DNA from: Clostridiaceae bacterium
GTDB lineage: Bacteria; Bacillota_A; Clostridia; Clostridiales; Clostridiaceae
Length of the DNA stretch: 32,566 nucleotides
Direction: 5' to 3'
Assembly (NCBI GenBank): GCA_029256485.1
Contig: JAQSXU010000056.1
Coordinates: 1-32,566 of the forward strand
Positions 1 through 7,089 of the stretch are shown here, piece after piece. A program made the position numbers and the translations under genes. How positions within the stretch are numbered: position 1 is the stretch's first letter; each line of letters begins with the position of its first letter. The notes below the pieces were generated by a model. That model saw nothing but the letters and a program-made list of their open reading frames with translations. It was not told the origin of the DNA and did not search any database.

Positions 1-570
1 AAATTTAATTGGATTTATCCATTAACCTATTCTGGTTTACTTACTTTCTATATTGTTTTACTAACTATATTCCCAGTTTCCGGAGCATCAGTTATTAGTC
101 CCAAACTACTTAGCGCACTTATAGCCGTTGGCGGCATTTTTGGAACATACTTTGGAGTTATTGCTGTACGAAAATACCCATTGCGTATCCCCATTCTAAA
201 ATGGTGTGGATTAGCTATGACAATATGCGGATTTATTATGATATATACTAAAAATGGTATGATAGCTACTATCGCTGCATTTGGTATTGGCTTCTTAATG
301 TTCATGCCGGTAACTTCTTTGGTTACTATTCCCCAGGAGCTGTCTAACATGACCCCTAAAAAGCTGACTACTATTATGGGCATTTTCTGGGCACTCTCTT
401 ACATCTTTGAAACAATTTTCTACTTTATTTTAGGAACTGTTGTTGATCATTCCGGCTATTTTGCAGCAATGATGATCTCAGTTATTCTAAGTGGTACTTT
501 CTTCTTAGGCTCTTTCTTCCTGCCTGAAACAGGGAAAAAAGTAAAAGAAGATAAAGCAGCATCAGTATAA
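1..570 (+). CDS. MFS-type transporter, C-terminal part (5' end outside window)
   Basis: The reading frame is open from the first base to the TAA at 568-570, so the gene starts upstream of the window. About 189 residues are visible, with roughly five to six hydrophobic segments separated by short basic loops (for example VRKYPLR), ending in FFLPETG and a charged KKVKEDK tail. That ending and layout fit the second half of a major facilitator superfamily permease. The substrate cannot be told from this part. The LPETG string sits at the end of the last membrane segment, a common MFS ending, and is not a sortase signal. A hairpin follows at 585-627. The family call is inferred from hydrophobicity pattern and motif; no substrate-specific residue was recognised. 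Confidence 0.7.
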   Translation, partial: KFNWIYPLTYSGLLTFYIVLLTIFPVSGASVISPKLLSALIAVGGIFGTYFGVIAVRKYPLRIPILKWCGLAMTICGFIMIYTKNGMIATIAAFGIGFLMFMPVTSLVTIPQELSNMTPKKLTTIMGIFWALSYIFETIFYFILGTVVDHSGYFAAMMISVILSGTFFLGSFFLPETGKKVKEDKAASV

Positions 571-584
571 TATAGTCTAGATTA

Positions 585-630
585 ATTGAAAGCGTGGAGT
601 ATAATTCATCTATTCTATGCTTTCAATATT
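585..630 (+). terminator. Probable intrinsic terminator of the MFS gene
   Basis: ATTGAAAGC (585-593) pairs with GCTTTCAAT (619-627), and the stem can be extended inward by G-T and A-T pairs. The T tract that follows is short (ATTTT), so efficiency is uncertain. Confidence 0.5.
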
Positions 631-682
631 TTCCAAAGAAATAATTATATATTACTATTAAGTATATTTTGGAGGTATTTTA

Positions 683-1579
683 ATGAATAATGTTAAATAT
701 AAAAAAGTTAAAATAGCTAATGGTGAAACAGTGGCTTATAGAGAATGTGGGGAAGGAAATAATGTAATGTTATTTGTTCATGGAAATATTGTTACGTCAA
801 AATATTGGGAACGTTTTATGGAAAAGCTTCCCTCAAAATATAAGGCCTATACAGTGGATTTAAGAGGAGCTGGTGGTTCTTCTTATAACACTAAAGTTGA
901 GAATATGAGACAATTTTCTGAAGATATATGTATGTTTGCAGAGAGAATTGGAATTAATAGTTTTACCTTAATTGGATTATCCATGGGTGGAACAATATCA
1001 ATGCAATTTGCTGCAGATCATGCCGATATGGTTAAAAAATTGGTTCTCATTGACTCCCCAACATGTAAAGGATATCCATTCCCAGCTAAAGATAATAACG
1101 GCAGTACTATTAAGGATAAGTACTGGACAACCATTGATGAAGTTATGAATGATAAAGTACAGCTTATCCCTTGTAAAACAGCATTAGAAAAACAGGATAA
1201 AAGGACTATTAAAGCAATGTTGGATGTAACAGTGTTTAACTATAAAACACCTGAGGAACATTATTATAAAATATTAGTTGATGAAACAATGACAGTTATT
1301 AATTATCCGGATGTAGCATGGCCTGCACAAATTTTCAATATTTCTCATATTCATAATGGTGTTAAATATGGAACAGGAGAAGTAGATAAAATTACAATGC
1401 CTACTCTAATACTTATAGGAGATCACGATAAAATCCTACCTATAGATTCAGCATATGATATAGCAAATGATATAGGAATTAATGCAAAAGTTGTAGTTAT
1501 TACAGATGCTGCCCATTGTTCATATATTGATAATGAAAAAATGTGTTTGGATGAAATATTAAACTTTTTAGATGAATAA
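683..1579 (+). CDS. Alpha/beta-hydrolase fold protein
   Basis: A 298-residue cytoplasmic hydrolase with no signal peptide. Visible features are an HGN oxyanion-hole motif near residue 34, DLRGAGGSS around residues 59-67, the nucleophile elbow GLSMGG near residues 98-103 (Ser as nucleophile), an acid candidate in LIGDHDK near residue 248, and the catalytic His in AAHCSY near residue 277. These are the standard triad positions of the alpha/beta-hydrolase superfamily (esterases, lactonases, haloperoxidase-like enzymes). The start is fixed by GGAGGT ten bases upstream of ATG 683. The gene stands alone between the MFS gene and the RNA locus. No substrate can be assigned from sequence. Confidence 0.85.
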   Translation: MNNVKYKKVKIANGETVAYRECGEGNNVMLFVHGNIVTSKYWERFMEKLPSKYKAYTVDLRGAGGSSYNTKVENMRQFSEDICMFAERIGINSFTLIGLSMGGTISMQFAADHADMVKKLVLIDSPTCKGYPFPAKDNNGSTIKDKYWTTIDEVMNDKVQLIPCKTALEKQDKRTIKAMLDVTVFNYKTPEEHYYKILVDETMTVINYPDVAWPAQIFNISHIHNGVKYGTGEVDKITMPTLILIGDHDKILPIDSAYDIANDIGINAKVVVITDAAHCSYIDNEKMCLDEILNFLDE

Positions 1580-1651
1580 GTGAATGGGAGCAGCTATGAT
1601 AGTTGAAAGATAAATATTAATAATCATTATAAGCAGCTGATATTTTCTTAT

Positions 1652-2163
1652 ATAAAAAAGCATACATAAACTTGAAAAACCAAGTTTATGTATGCTGCAT
1701 TTAATGTACATTTTGCTTTTAATTATTGAACATAAGATGATCATGCTTATGAATTCTTGGGGATTTCAGAAAGCCTAAAATGATCTTCACTACGACTTAT
1801 GCAAATATATACGTATCCATATGCAATCTTTCGACTACATAAAAACACTGCAATAACTACATAAATCTTCGTTCCACTATATAAAATACTTACAAAACTA
1901 TAATTAATCTCCCGACTAATTATAATCTTTTCAATTATCTGCAGATAAAATATCGGCACTTTATATAATGTTAACTCGACTGCAATACATATCTTGGGAC
2001 CACATACATACAGTTGGGCATGCACATAGCCTTTCAACACACATTGTAATCTTAACTCCGGCATATAAAGAACCTTTACAATCCCTTATATACCTTTGTT
2101 CGAATATTGTATAGCCTTAATCACCATACAATACTCTTTGCTCAACCACCTTAAACCCTCTTT
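1652..2163 (-). ncRNA. Candidate large structured RNA, downstream copy B
   Basis: No credible protein lies here. On the minus strand the segment from about 2161 to 1751 is a diverged copy of the one at 2671-2266. It has UUGAGC (2145-2140), UAUUCG (2106-2101), GCCGGAG (2062-2056), GUCGAG (1980-1975) and GCCGAUA (1957-1951) at offsets within about 3 nt of the other copy. Helices visible by eye are 2133-2126 with 2112-2105 (8 bp), 2094-2084 with 2070-2060 (11 bp including G-U), a GGGA-tetraloop hairpin at 1924-1899 and a GAAA-tetraloop hairpin at 1841-1820. A strong terminator with six T follows at 1695-1654. Transcription and exact ends are inferred; I do not recognise the RNA family. Confidence 0.75.
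1654..1695 (-). terminator. Intrinsic terminator at the end of RNA copy B
   Basis: A perfect 15-bp stem (1660-1674 with 1681-1695) has a six-base loop. Read on the minus strand it is followed at once by TTTTTT (1659-1654), the classic Rho-independent form. Read on the plus strand there is no T run, so it serves the minus-strand transcript and only weakly, if at all, the hydrolase. Confidence 0.85.
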
Positions 2164-2169
2164 ATGATA

Positions 2170-2175
2170 TTTATA
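2170..2175 (-). promoter_or_regulatory. Possible -10 element of RNA copy B
   Basis: TATAAA on the minus strand with the same spacing (10 nt) to the shared AGGGTTTAA start block as in copy A. The conservation between copies supports a start site near 2163; no clear -35 is seen. Confidence 0.4.
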
Positions 2176-2231
2176 ATAACCATTATTCATATAATTATGT
2201 GTGAAAGTAAAACAATTTTTGTATGTTAACT

Positions 2232-2673
2232 TAAAAGAACAGACATATTGATATGTCTGTTCTTACCCCAAGAATACTAAGAGCTCAAAGTTATCTACGC
2301 TACAACATATATACATCTTTACACATCCATATATGATATTTCCACCGTACACAAACATTACAAAACATATACACATCTTTACTCCACTTGATAGAATACC
2401 TAAGAAACAATATACAATCTTTCGACTGCATACCATCTCAAGCTTTATGAAAAAAGACTATCGGCAACCCAAAAAATGTTAGCTCGACCAGTATACATAC
2501 TTTAAGACCTCTTATATACCGTTAAGCATATAAGCAGCCCATGGGAACATATAAAAGTCTTCTCTCCGGCATACATAAAACATCAAAAACATCTTATGGA
2601 TACCTTTGACCGAATATATAAAAGCTCTTTTAAACCTCCATATACTCTTGGCTCAACGACTTTAAACCCTTTT
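2232..2673 (-). ncRNA. Candidate large structured RNA, upstream copy A
   Basis: This minus-strand segment begins just after the stop codon of the metallo-beta-lactamase gene. The 5' arm AAGGGTTTAAAG (2671-2660) can pair over 12 bp, including G-U, with CTTTGAGCTCTT (2290-2279), closing a core of about 393 nt. Inside are helix 2644-2635 with 2624-2615 (10 bp), a long helix 2604-2591 with 2581-2568 (one mismatch), a 9-bp hairpin with a GAAA tetraloop at 2432-2411, and a second GAAA-capped hairpin at 2346-2335. All three reading frames are interrupted, and the frame open in copy B is closed here, which argues against a peptide. A hairpin terminator lies at 2264-2235. Function unknown; the RNA call is inference from paired motif islands and compensatory changes. 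Confidence 0.75.
2233..2264 (-). terminator. Hairpin terminator between the two RNA copies
   Basis: AAGAACAGACATAT (2235-2248) is perfectly complementary to 2251-2264. On the minus strand the stem runs into TTTT then AA, a short T tract; on the plus strand it is followed by ACCCC. It is therefore best read as the end of copy A, possibly leaky into copy B. Confidence 0.6.
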
Positions 2674-2679
2674 ACACTA

Positions 2680-2685
2680 TTTATA
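2680..2685 (-). promoter_or_regulatory. Possible -10 element of RNA copy A
   Basis: TATAAA on the minus strand, followed by TAGTG then TAAAAGGG. The same TATAAATA-nnn-TAAA arrangement lies at the matching distance before copy B. No convincing -35 is visible, so the promoter class is open. Confidence 0.4.
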
Positions 2686-2704
2686 GTACCCTTAAATTAA
2701 AATA

Positions 2705-4219
2705 TTATTCGTTCTTATCTAAAACCTGTTTTATTCTGGCTAAGATTTCGCCTTTATTGTCCTTTTCTATATTATTATAACTATCAAGAATCCTATAAAT
2801 TTCATTTTTTACTTTTGATTCTCCAAAAGGTAAGTTTGTATCAAAGGTATCACCTAATCTAGGACAAAATACATTGTAACCTTCGCTAACTATTAAATCT
2901 TTAAATGATTCTCTTTCTTCATTATCTCCATGAATTAATATTACTTTTCTAGGCTTTTCTTTAAATCCATGAAGCCATCTCAATAGTCCGCTCCTATCCG
3001 CATGTCCGGAAAGTCCTGGTAAATTAATAATTTTTGCATTTACAGCTATTTCTTCACCAAATAATTTTACCTTTTTAGCCCCATCAATCAATGCTCTTCC
3101 AAGGGTTCCTTCAGCTTGGTAACCAACAAATACTATTGAACATTCTTTTCTCCATAAATTATGTTTTAAATGGTGCCTTATTCTTCCTGCATCACACATT
3201 CCACTGGCTGAAATAACTACTGCACCAGCAGTTATTTTGTTTAACTGCATTGACTCCTCTGCAGATTTAGTAAATTTTAGGCCTTCAAATTTCAATGGAT
3301 CGTCTCCACGTTGTAATACTTTTACGGCATCTTCATCATAATATTTTCTGTAATCTTCAAATATCTTTGTGGCCTCGTCAGCCAAAGGACTATCTACATA
3401 TACATTAATATTTCTCAATTCTTTACCTTCAACATAATTATTAAGTTCATATAAAACTTCCTGGGTTCTTCCCACAGCAAATGATGGAATTATAACATTT
3501 CCTCCCTTTTTAAGGGTGCTATTAATAATATCAACTAAGTTAAATACCTGACTTTGAATTTTTTCATGATCTCTATTTCCATAAGTAGTTTCCATTAACA
3601 AATAATCTGTGTCTTCTATAAGAGTAGGGTCCTTCAGGAGTGGTATATTTATATTCCCTAAGTCACCGGAATAAACCAATTTAATTTTATTACCATTTTC
3701 ATTAATAAATAACTCTATTATAGCAGAACCTAACAAATGACCTGCATCTCTAAATCTAACTTTAAGTCCATCAAATATTTCTATTACATTGTCATAAGGA
3801 TACCCACTAATTAAATAAGACGATAATTCAGCAATTTTGGAAGTGTAAAGTGGCTCTATTGGATCTAATCCTTGTCTTTGTCTTTTTCTATTTTTCCATT
3901 CAACTTCCTGCTCTTGAATGTGCCCGCTGTCTATTAACATAACCTTTGCTAAATCTCTAGTGGCTTCAGTACAGTATATTTGACCCTTAAAGCCCTGTTT
4001 ATAAAGCAGGGGGATTCTGCCAATATGATCTATGTGTGCATGTGAAAGTAAAATATAATCAACATCTTTTGGATTAAAACTAAATGTTTCATTGCCATAA
4101 TCCTTTTCATCTTTTCCTTGATATAGACCACAATCTAATAAAACAAATTTTCCATTTATTTTTAGAGCATGACAAGAACCAGTTACACTTCCCGCTGCAC
4201 CATAAAAGTCAATTTTCAT
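2705..4219 (-). CDS. Beta-CASP metallo-beta-lactamase RNA nuclease (CPSF/YSH1-like)
   Basis: A 504-residue soluble protein. Residues 60-65 are HAHIDH, the HxHxDH zinc motif of metallo-beta-lactamases. DAGHLLGSA near residue 160 and SGDLGN near residue 186 are further metal-site motifs. The beta-CASP part follows, with PSFAVGRTQE near 245, SASGMCDAGRIRHHL near 337 and SGHADRSGLLRWL near 405 carrying the last conserved His. This matches the COG1236 family of CPSF-like RNA exo/endonucleases. It lacks the extra C-terminal domain typical of RNase J and has no KH domain. The start ATG is preceded by AAGGAGGG. The tandem RNA copies lie immediately downstream in the same direction, an intriguing but unproven link. 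Confidence 0.88.
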   Translation of the reverse strand: MKIDFYGAAGSVTGSCHALKINGKFVLLDCGLYQGKDEKDYGNETFSFNPKDVDYILLSHAHIDHIGRIPLLYKQGFKGQIYCTEATRDLAKVMLIDSGHIQEQEVEWKNRKRQRQGLDPIEPLYTSKIAELSSYLISGYPYDNVIEIFDGLKVRFRDAGHLLGSAIIELFINENGNKIKLVYSGDLGNINIPLLKDPTLIEDTDYLLMETTYGNRDHEKIQSQVFNLVDIINSTLKKGGNVIIPSFAVGRTQEVLYELNNYVEGKELRNINVYVDSPLADEATKIFEDYRKYYDEDAVKVLQRGDDPLKFEGLKFTKSAEESMQLNKITAGAVVISASGMCDAGRIRHHLKHNLWRKECSIVFVGYQAEGTLGRALIDGAKKVKLFGEEIAVNAKIINLPGLSGHADRSGLLRWLHGFKEKPRKVILIHGDNEERESFKDLIVSEGYNVFCPRLGDTFDTNLPFGESKVKNEIYRILDSYNNIEKDNKGEILARIKQVLDKNE

Positions 4220-4251
4220 TTGTTTCCCTCCTTACTATATTTTGTATATAT

Positions 4252-4280
4252 ATTATACTATAAAAACTGAAAATTCAAAA
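4252..4280 (-). promoter_or_regulatory. Probable promoter of the beta-CASP nuclease gene
   Basis: On the minus strand TATAAT (4257-4252) lies about 32 bases before the start codon, with a weak -35 such as TTTTGA (4280-4275) 17 bases upstream. Confidence 0.45.
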
Positions 4281-4433
4281 TAAATTAAATTTCAGCTATA
4301 GTTGCATGTATATTTTGAATATTTTGTAAATGAATTGTAATTTAAACTAATTATTTCTGTAATAAATATCATAGTATTTTTGATTATTATTTAAATATAA
4401 ATAAAATTAAATTTGTTTTTGGGTGGGGGATAT

Positions 4434-4625
4434 ATGTTTGGATATGGTAAAGAAAATAATGAACTTTTAGGATTATCAATAGGGTTAATGCTTGGAATGA
4501 TCATTGGAGTGACAATTGGTCTATTTTCAAAAAATACATACAGAATAATTATAATTTTTTCCTGTCTAGGTGGTTTGCTTGGAATTTTTTTCATTAAACT
4601 TAAAGGTTGCAAAATTGAAAATTAA
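4434..4625 (+). CDS. Small two-helix membrane protein
   Basis: A 63-residue protein starting MFGYGKENNELLG. ATG 4434 is preferred over an in-frame TTG at 4413 because GGGTGGGGG (4421-4429) sits at proper ribosome-binding distance before it. Two hydrophobic segments rich in Gly (GLSIGLMLGMIIGVTIGLF and IIIIFSCLGGLLGIFFI) are joined by a short polar turn, and the end is basic (KLKGCKIEN). Regular GxxxG spacing suggests tight helix packing. The opposite-strand frame lacks an obvious ribosome binding site and was discarded. No family recognised. Confidence 0.6.
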   Translation: MFGYGKENNELLGLSIGLMLGMIIGVTIGLFSKNTYRIIIIFSCLGGLLGIFFIKLKGCKIEN

Positions 4626-4694
4626 ATGTTTATTTGAATAATATTTTTATAATGTAAAATACTATTTGTAGAAATTATTTTAGGGGTGATTGTT

Positions 4695-4805
4695 TTGGCT
4701 AAAAAGGGAATGAAAAGACCTTCTCAAGAAGAAAACCAACCAGTTCAATATAGGGAAAAAAATAAGGAAAACAATGCAAAGTCAGTAATAGAAACAAAAA
4801 AGTAA
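4695..4805 (+). CDS. 36-residue basic, polar small protein (TTG start)
   Basis: AGGGGTG (4682-4688) lies six bases before TTG 4695, which opens a frame of 36 codons ending TAA 4803-4805. The product starts LAKKGMKRPSQEE and is rich in Lys, Glu, Asn and Gln with no hydrophobic segment, so it is likely soluble and unstructured. A terminator follows directly at 4816-4850, which supports a real short gene, perhaps co-transcribed with the 63-residue membrane protein 69 bases upstream. I do not recognise the family. Confidence 0.55.
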   Translation: MAKKGMKRPSQEENQPVQYREKNKENNAKSVIETKK

Positions 4806-4815
4806 ATTTATTTAT

Positions 4816-4850
4816 AAAAGCTGTAATACTATATTATTACAGCTTTTATA
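4816..4850 (+). terminator. Intrinsic terminator
   Basis: AAAAGCTGTAAT (4816-4827) pairs perfectly with ATTACAGCTTTT (4836-4847), giving a 12-bp stem ending in TTTT. It ends the small-gene unit 4434-4805. Confidence 0.8.
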
Positions 4851-4945
4851 AGTCTTATAATTCTTTATTATATTAAGTTTAGAATAGCAATAAAAATTCA
4901 GCACAAAATATATGCATAAAAATAATACCTTTTAAGTTATCTATT

Positions 4946-4974
4946 TTGTAAAGATGAATATATTTAGTTATAAT
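4946..4974 (+). promoter_or_regulatory. Sigma-A-type promoter
   Basis: TTGTAA (4946-4951), a 17-base spacer, then TATAAT (4969-4974). The start of transcription would be near 4981, which excludes the in-frame ATG at 4973 as the start of the next gene. Confidence 0.75.
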
Positions 4975-4999
4975 GAAAAACATTTTAAAGGTGGTTTAT

Positions 5000-5518
5000 A
5001 TGAAGATAACTAAAAAAATAATTATATTTTTTTTCATATTAGGTATTATGGCATTGGCTTCCGCAATTATTATAATTAATATAAATAACAGTATTAATAG
5101 AGGCAGCATAGCAGAGTACAGCATCAATTCAAATAACTTAGACGCAGTACAAAATGATCCAATAAGTGTAGTAAATAATTATGATGAATTAATTTATAAA
5201 TGTTGGAATAGCGGAAATGAAGCTGATATAAAGGAATGTATAAATTACCTGTTTAAAGTGGCAACGCCGTCTTTTAAAATAAGTGCTGGAACAATGGAAA
5301 GTTTAATAAAAAGCCAAGCTAAAACAATTAAGGTTGAAAAAGAAAACGGCGTAAAGTTTATTAATTCATTCTATGATGATCCAGTGAATGTTGATAAAAA
5401 CACAGTTAAAATAAATATAAAAGATAGTTTTTCAGATGGTGATAAAATAATAGAGTATACTTTAATCAAAGATAATAATAGATGGTATATAGATAAAATT
5501 TTTCTAAATAAAGAGTAA
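5000..5518 (+). CDS. Membrane-anchored extracytoplasmic protein of unknown function
   Basis: A 172-residue protein starting MKITKKIIIFFFILG. ATG 5000 is chosen because AAAGGTGG (4987-4994) precedes it and the promoter -10 covers the earlier ATG at 4973. Residues 6-30 form one strongly hydrophobic segment after a basic start, a signal anchor or uncleaved signal peptide without a lipobox Cys. The remaining ~140 residues are polar. The end (VKINIKDSFSDGDKIIEYTLIKDNNRWYIDKI, quoted here as scattered strands) has the alternating pattern and the terminal RWYIDKI motif seen in NTF2-like or DUF4829-like domains. That resemblance is inference only. It is expressed from its own promoter and may be followed by the HD gene 36 bases downstream. 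Confidence 0.65.
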   Translation: MKITKKIIIFFFILGIMALASAIIIININNSINRGSIAEYSINSNNLDAVQNDPISVVNNYDELIYKCWNSGNEADIKECINYLFKVATPSFKISAGTMESLIKSQAKTIKVEKENGVKFINSFYDDPVNVDKNTVKINIKDSFSDGDKIIEYTLIKDNNRWYIDKIFLNKE

Positions 5519-5554
5519 AAACAAGTAAAAATAAATCAACGAGGTGATAACAGC

Positions 5555-6208
5555 ATGAATAAAATGGACTATTTTTGTGAGTTTAACAACATACTGCTGA
5601 ATGAAAACACTCCATCTACTTATTTTAAATCAATAGCTAAATCAGAAATTTTCAGTACATTATACCCATTTACAATGCTTGGAAAGCTTCAAGCTACAAA
5701 TCAATCTCCTAAATATCATCCTGAAGGAAGTGTTTGGAATCACACTTTAATGGTGCTTGATGAATGTGCTAAAAGGCGTAATAAGAGCACTGATAAGGCT
5801 GCTTTTATGTGGGCAGGATTACTTCACGATATTGGTAAACCACCTACAACTAAAATTAGAAAAGATAAAATAACTTCCTACGATCATGATATAGTTGGCA
5901 GTAAAATGACTGTAGAATTTTTAAATGAATTCAATTTGAAAGATGAATTTATTAGTAAAGTTGCTGCATTAGTTAGGTGGCATATGCAAATTTTATTTGT
6001 ATCTAAGGATATGCCTTTTTCTGATATTGAAAAAATGCAGGAGGCGATACCCATTGAAGAAATTGCATTGTTTGCTTTATGCGATAGATTGGGCAGGGGG
6101 AATATGACTGACAGAAAAATAAGAGAAGAGGAAGATAATATATTATTATTTATAGAGAAAGTTAGAAACAAAAAAGTTAAATGTGATAAACTAAAGGTAA
6201 AGATGTGA
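5555..6208 (+). CDS. HD-domain phosphohydrolase (CCA-enzyme HD-like)
   Basis: A 217-residue cytoplasmic protein. The block HPEGSVWNHTLMVLD (residues 55-69) gives the first metal His (H63). LLHDIGKP (89-96) is the HD doublet (H91, D92). YDHD near 110-112 and RWHMQ near 147 supply further His and Asp ligands. The HPEG-W-HT arrangement is that of the HD domain attached to bacterial tRNA CCA nucleotidyltransferases, but no nucleotidyltransferase domain is present, so this is a free-standing version. A phosphatase or phosphodiesterase activity on nucleotides or RNA ends is inferred. GAGGTGATAACAGC precedes ATG 5555. The gene is 46 bases upstream of the YdcF-like gene. Confidence 0.85.
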   Translation: MNKMDYFCEFNNILLNENTPSTYFKSIAKSEIFSTLYPFTMLGKLQATNQSPKYHPEGSVWNHTLMVLDECAKRRNKSTDKAAFMWAGLLHDIGKPPTTKIRKDKITSYDHDIVGSKMTVEFLNEFNLKDEFISKVAALVRWHMQILFVSKDMPFSDIEKMQEAIPIEEIALFALCDRLGRGNMTDRKIREEEDNILLFIEKVRNKKVKCDKLKVKM

Positions 6209-6254
6209 AAATTTTAAAATAATTAAATTTATTTTTACATCGGAGGTATAAATT

Positions 6255-7073
6255 GTGATTAACCCTAAAAAATCTCAATTAGTAAATGATATAAATAAAA
6301 TTATCTTATTTTTATCAAAGCGGGACATAGATGAACTGTCCAAAAGGGCATTACAGCATAAATTTGGGATTTCACAAGTAGATTTACTAATAATTTTAGG
6401 TAATAGCATTCCTTATATAGCAGAATTAGGTACTGATGCTTATAACAGTGGTGTGGCTAAATATATAATGGTAGTTGGAGGTATAGGGCATTCAACAAAA
6501 TATTTAATTAAAAATGTGATGAAGGATAATAACTATAGAGATATAGATACAAATGGTAAATCCGAAGCGGATATATTAAGTCAGATTATTAAAAAAAGAA
6601 GCAATATTGATAGAGATAAGATCATCATAGAAAGCAAGTCCACAAATTGTGGTTCAAATGCTTATGAGGCGTTAAACGTATTAAGAAACAAAGGTCGGAT
6701 TCCAAAATCAATATTATTAATTCAAGATCCAACTATGCAGTTAAGAACTCATGCTTCCTTTTTAAAAGAGTGGAATGGAGAAAAAACATTAATTATAAGC
6801 TACTGTCCATTTATACCTATAGTAAAAGAGTCAAATAACGATTATGAATATATAAATAGCGAAATAAATGGTCTATGGAATAAAGATAGATTTATTGATC
6901 TCATAATGGGTGAAATTCCAAGGCTAAGGGATGATTCAAGTGGATATGGACCAAATGGTAAAGGATTTATATGCCATGTAGATATTCCTAATTCAGTATT
7001 AGATTCTTACAATAGGTTATTATGCTATTTTACTGAATATAATGAAATTAAGAATAGGTTTTGCATTTTATAA
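6255..7073 (+). CDS. YdcF/ElyC-type DUF218 family protein
   Basis: A 272-residue protein. DLLIILGNSI (43-52), KYIMVVGGIGHST (about 75-87), the acidic stretch around residues 115-118, ESKSTNCGSNAYEAL (about 128-142) and LLIQDPTMQLRTHASF (about 156-171) are the ordered blocks of the DUF218 (YdcF/SanA/ElyC) fold. No membrane segment is present, so it resembles cytoplasmic YdcF rather than the envelope SanA/ElyC branch. Family members bind nucleotide-like ligands, but the reaction is not established. The start is GTG 6255 after GGAGGT (6242-6247). The gene ends 16 bases from hypF, which converges on it, with no terminator visible between. Confidence 0.8.
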   Translation: MINPKKSQLVNDINKIILFLSKRDIDELSKRALQHKFGISQVDLLIILGNSIPYIAELGTDAYNSGVAKYIMVVGGIGHSTKYLIKNVMKDNNYRDIDTNGKSEADILSQIIKKRSNIDRDKIIIESKSTNCGSNAYEALNVLRNKGRIPKSILLIQDPTMQLRTHASFLKEWNGEKTLIISYCPFIPIVKESNNDYEYINSEINGLWNKDRFIDLIMGEIPRLRDDSSGYGPNGKGFICHVDIPNSVLDSYNRLLCYFTEYNEIKNRFCIL

Positions 7074-7089
7074 TATAAGAGCATAATTT

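Larger units (their letters stand above)
1751..2671. repeat. Tandem duplication of a ~410-bp noncoding unit (period ~510 bp)
   Basis: Units 1751-2161 and 2266-2671 lie in the same orientation. They share at least seven short motif blocks in the same order at offsets 14/15, 54/54, 100/98, 182/180, 205/203, 284/281 and 323/324, while the sequence between blocks has largely diverged. Confidence 0.8.

Noticed and set aside
520..540. LPETG sortase motif at the end of the MFS protein
   Set aside because: It directly follows the last membrane segment in a permease and is a frequent MFS C-terminal string; no membrane helix comes after it.
1660..1695. Terminator of the alpha/beta hydrolase on the plus strand
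   Set aside because: No T run follows on the plus strand; six T follow on the minus strand, so it belongs to the RNA transcript.
1747..2064. 105-codon open frame on the minus strand in the RNA region
   Set aside because: No ribosome binding site, no recognisable product, and the matching frame in the homologous copy (2266-2671) is broken by a stop soon after the shared AUGCCGGAG block.
1751..2671. CRISPR array or simple repeats in the AT-rich noncoding block
   Set aside because: The recurring short blocks are imperfect, unevenly spaced and part of hairpins; there is no constant repeat-spacer pattern.
2705..4219. RNase J identity for the metallo-beta-lactamase protein
   Set aside because: The C-terminal extension of RNase J is missing and the motif set fits the shorter CPSF-like COG1236 group.
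4391..4612. Minus-strand frame opposite the 63-residue protein
   Set aside because: No ribosome binding site, and the plus-strand gene has a strong GGGTGGGGG site and sensible membrane topology.
4973..4999. Earlier ATG for the 172-residue anchored protein
   Set aside because: It overlaps the -10 box of a good promoter and has no ribosome binding site; ATG 5000 has both signals right.
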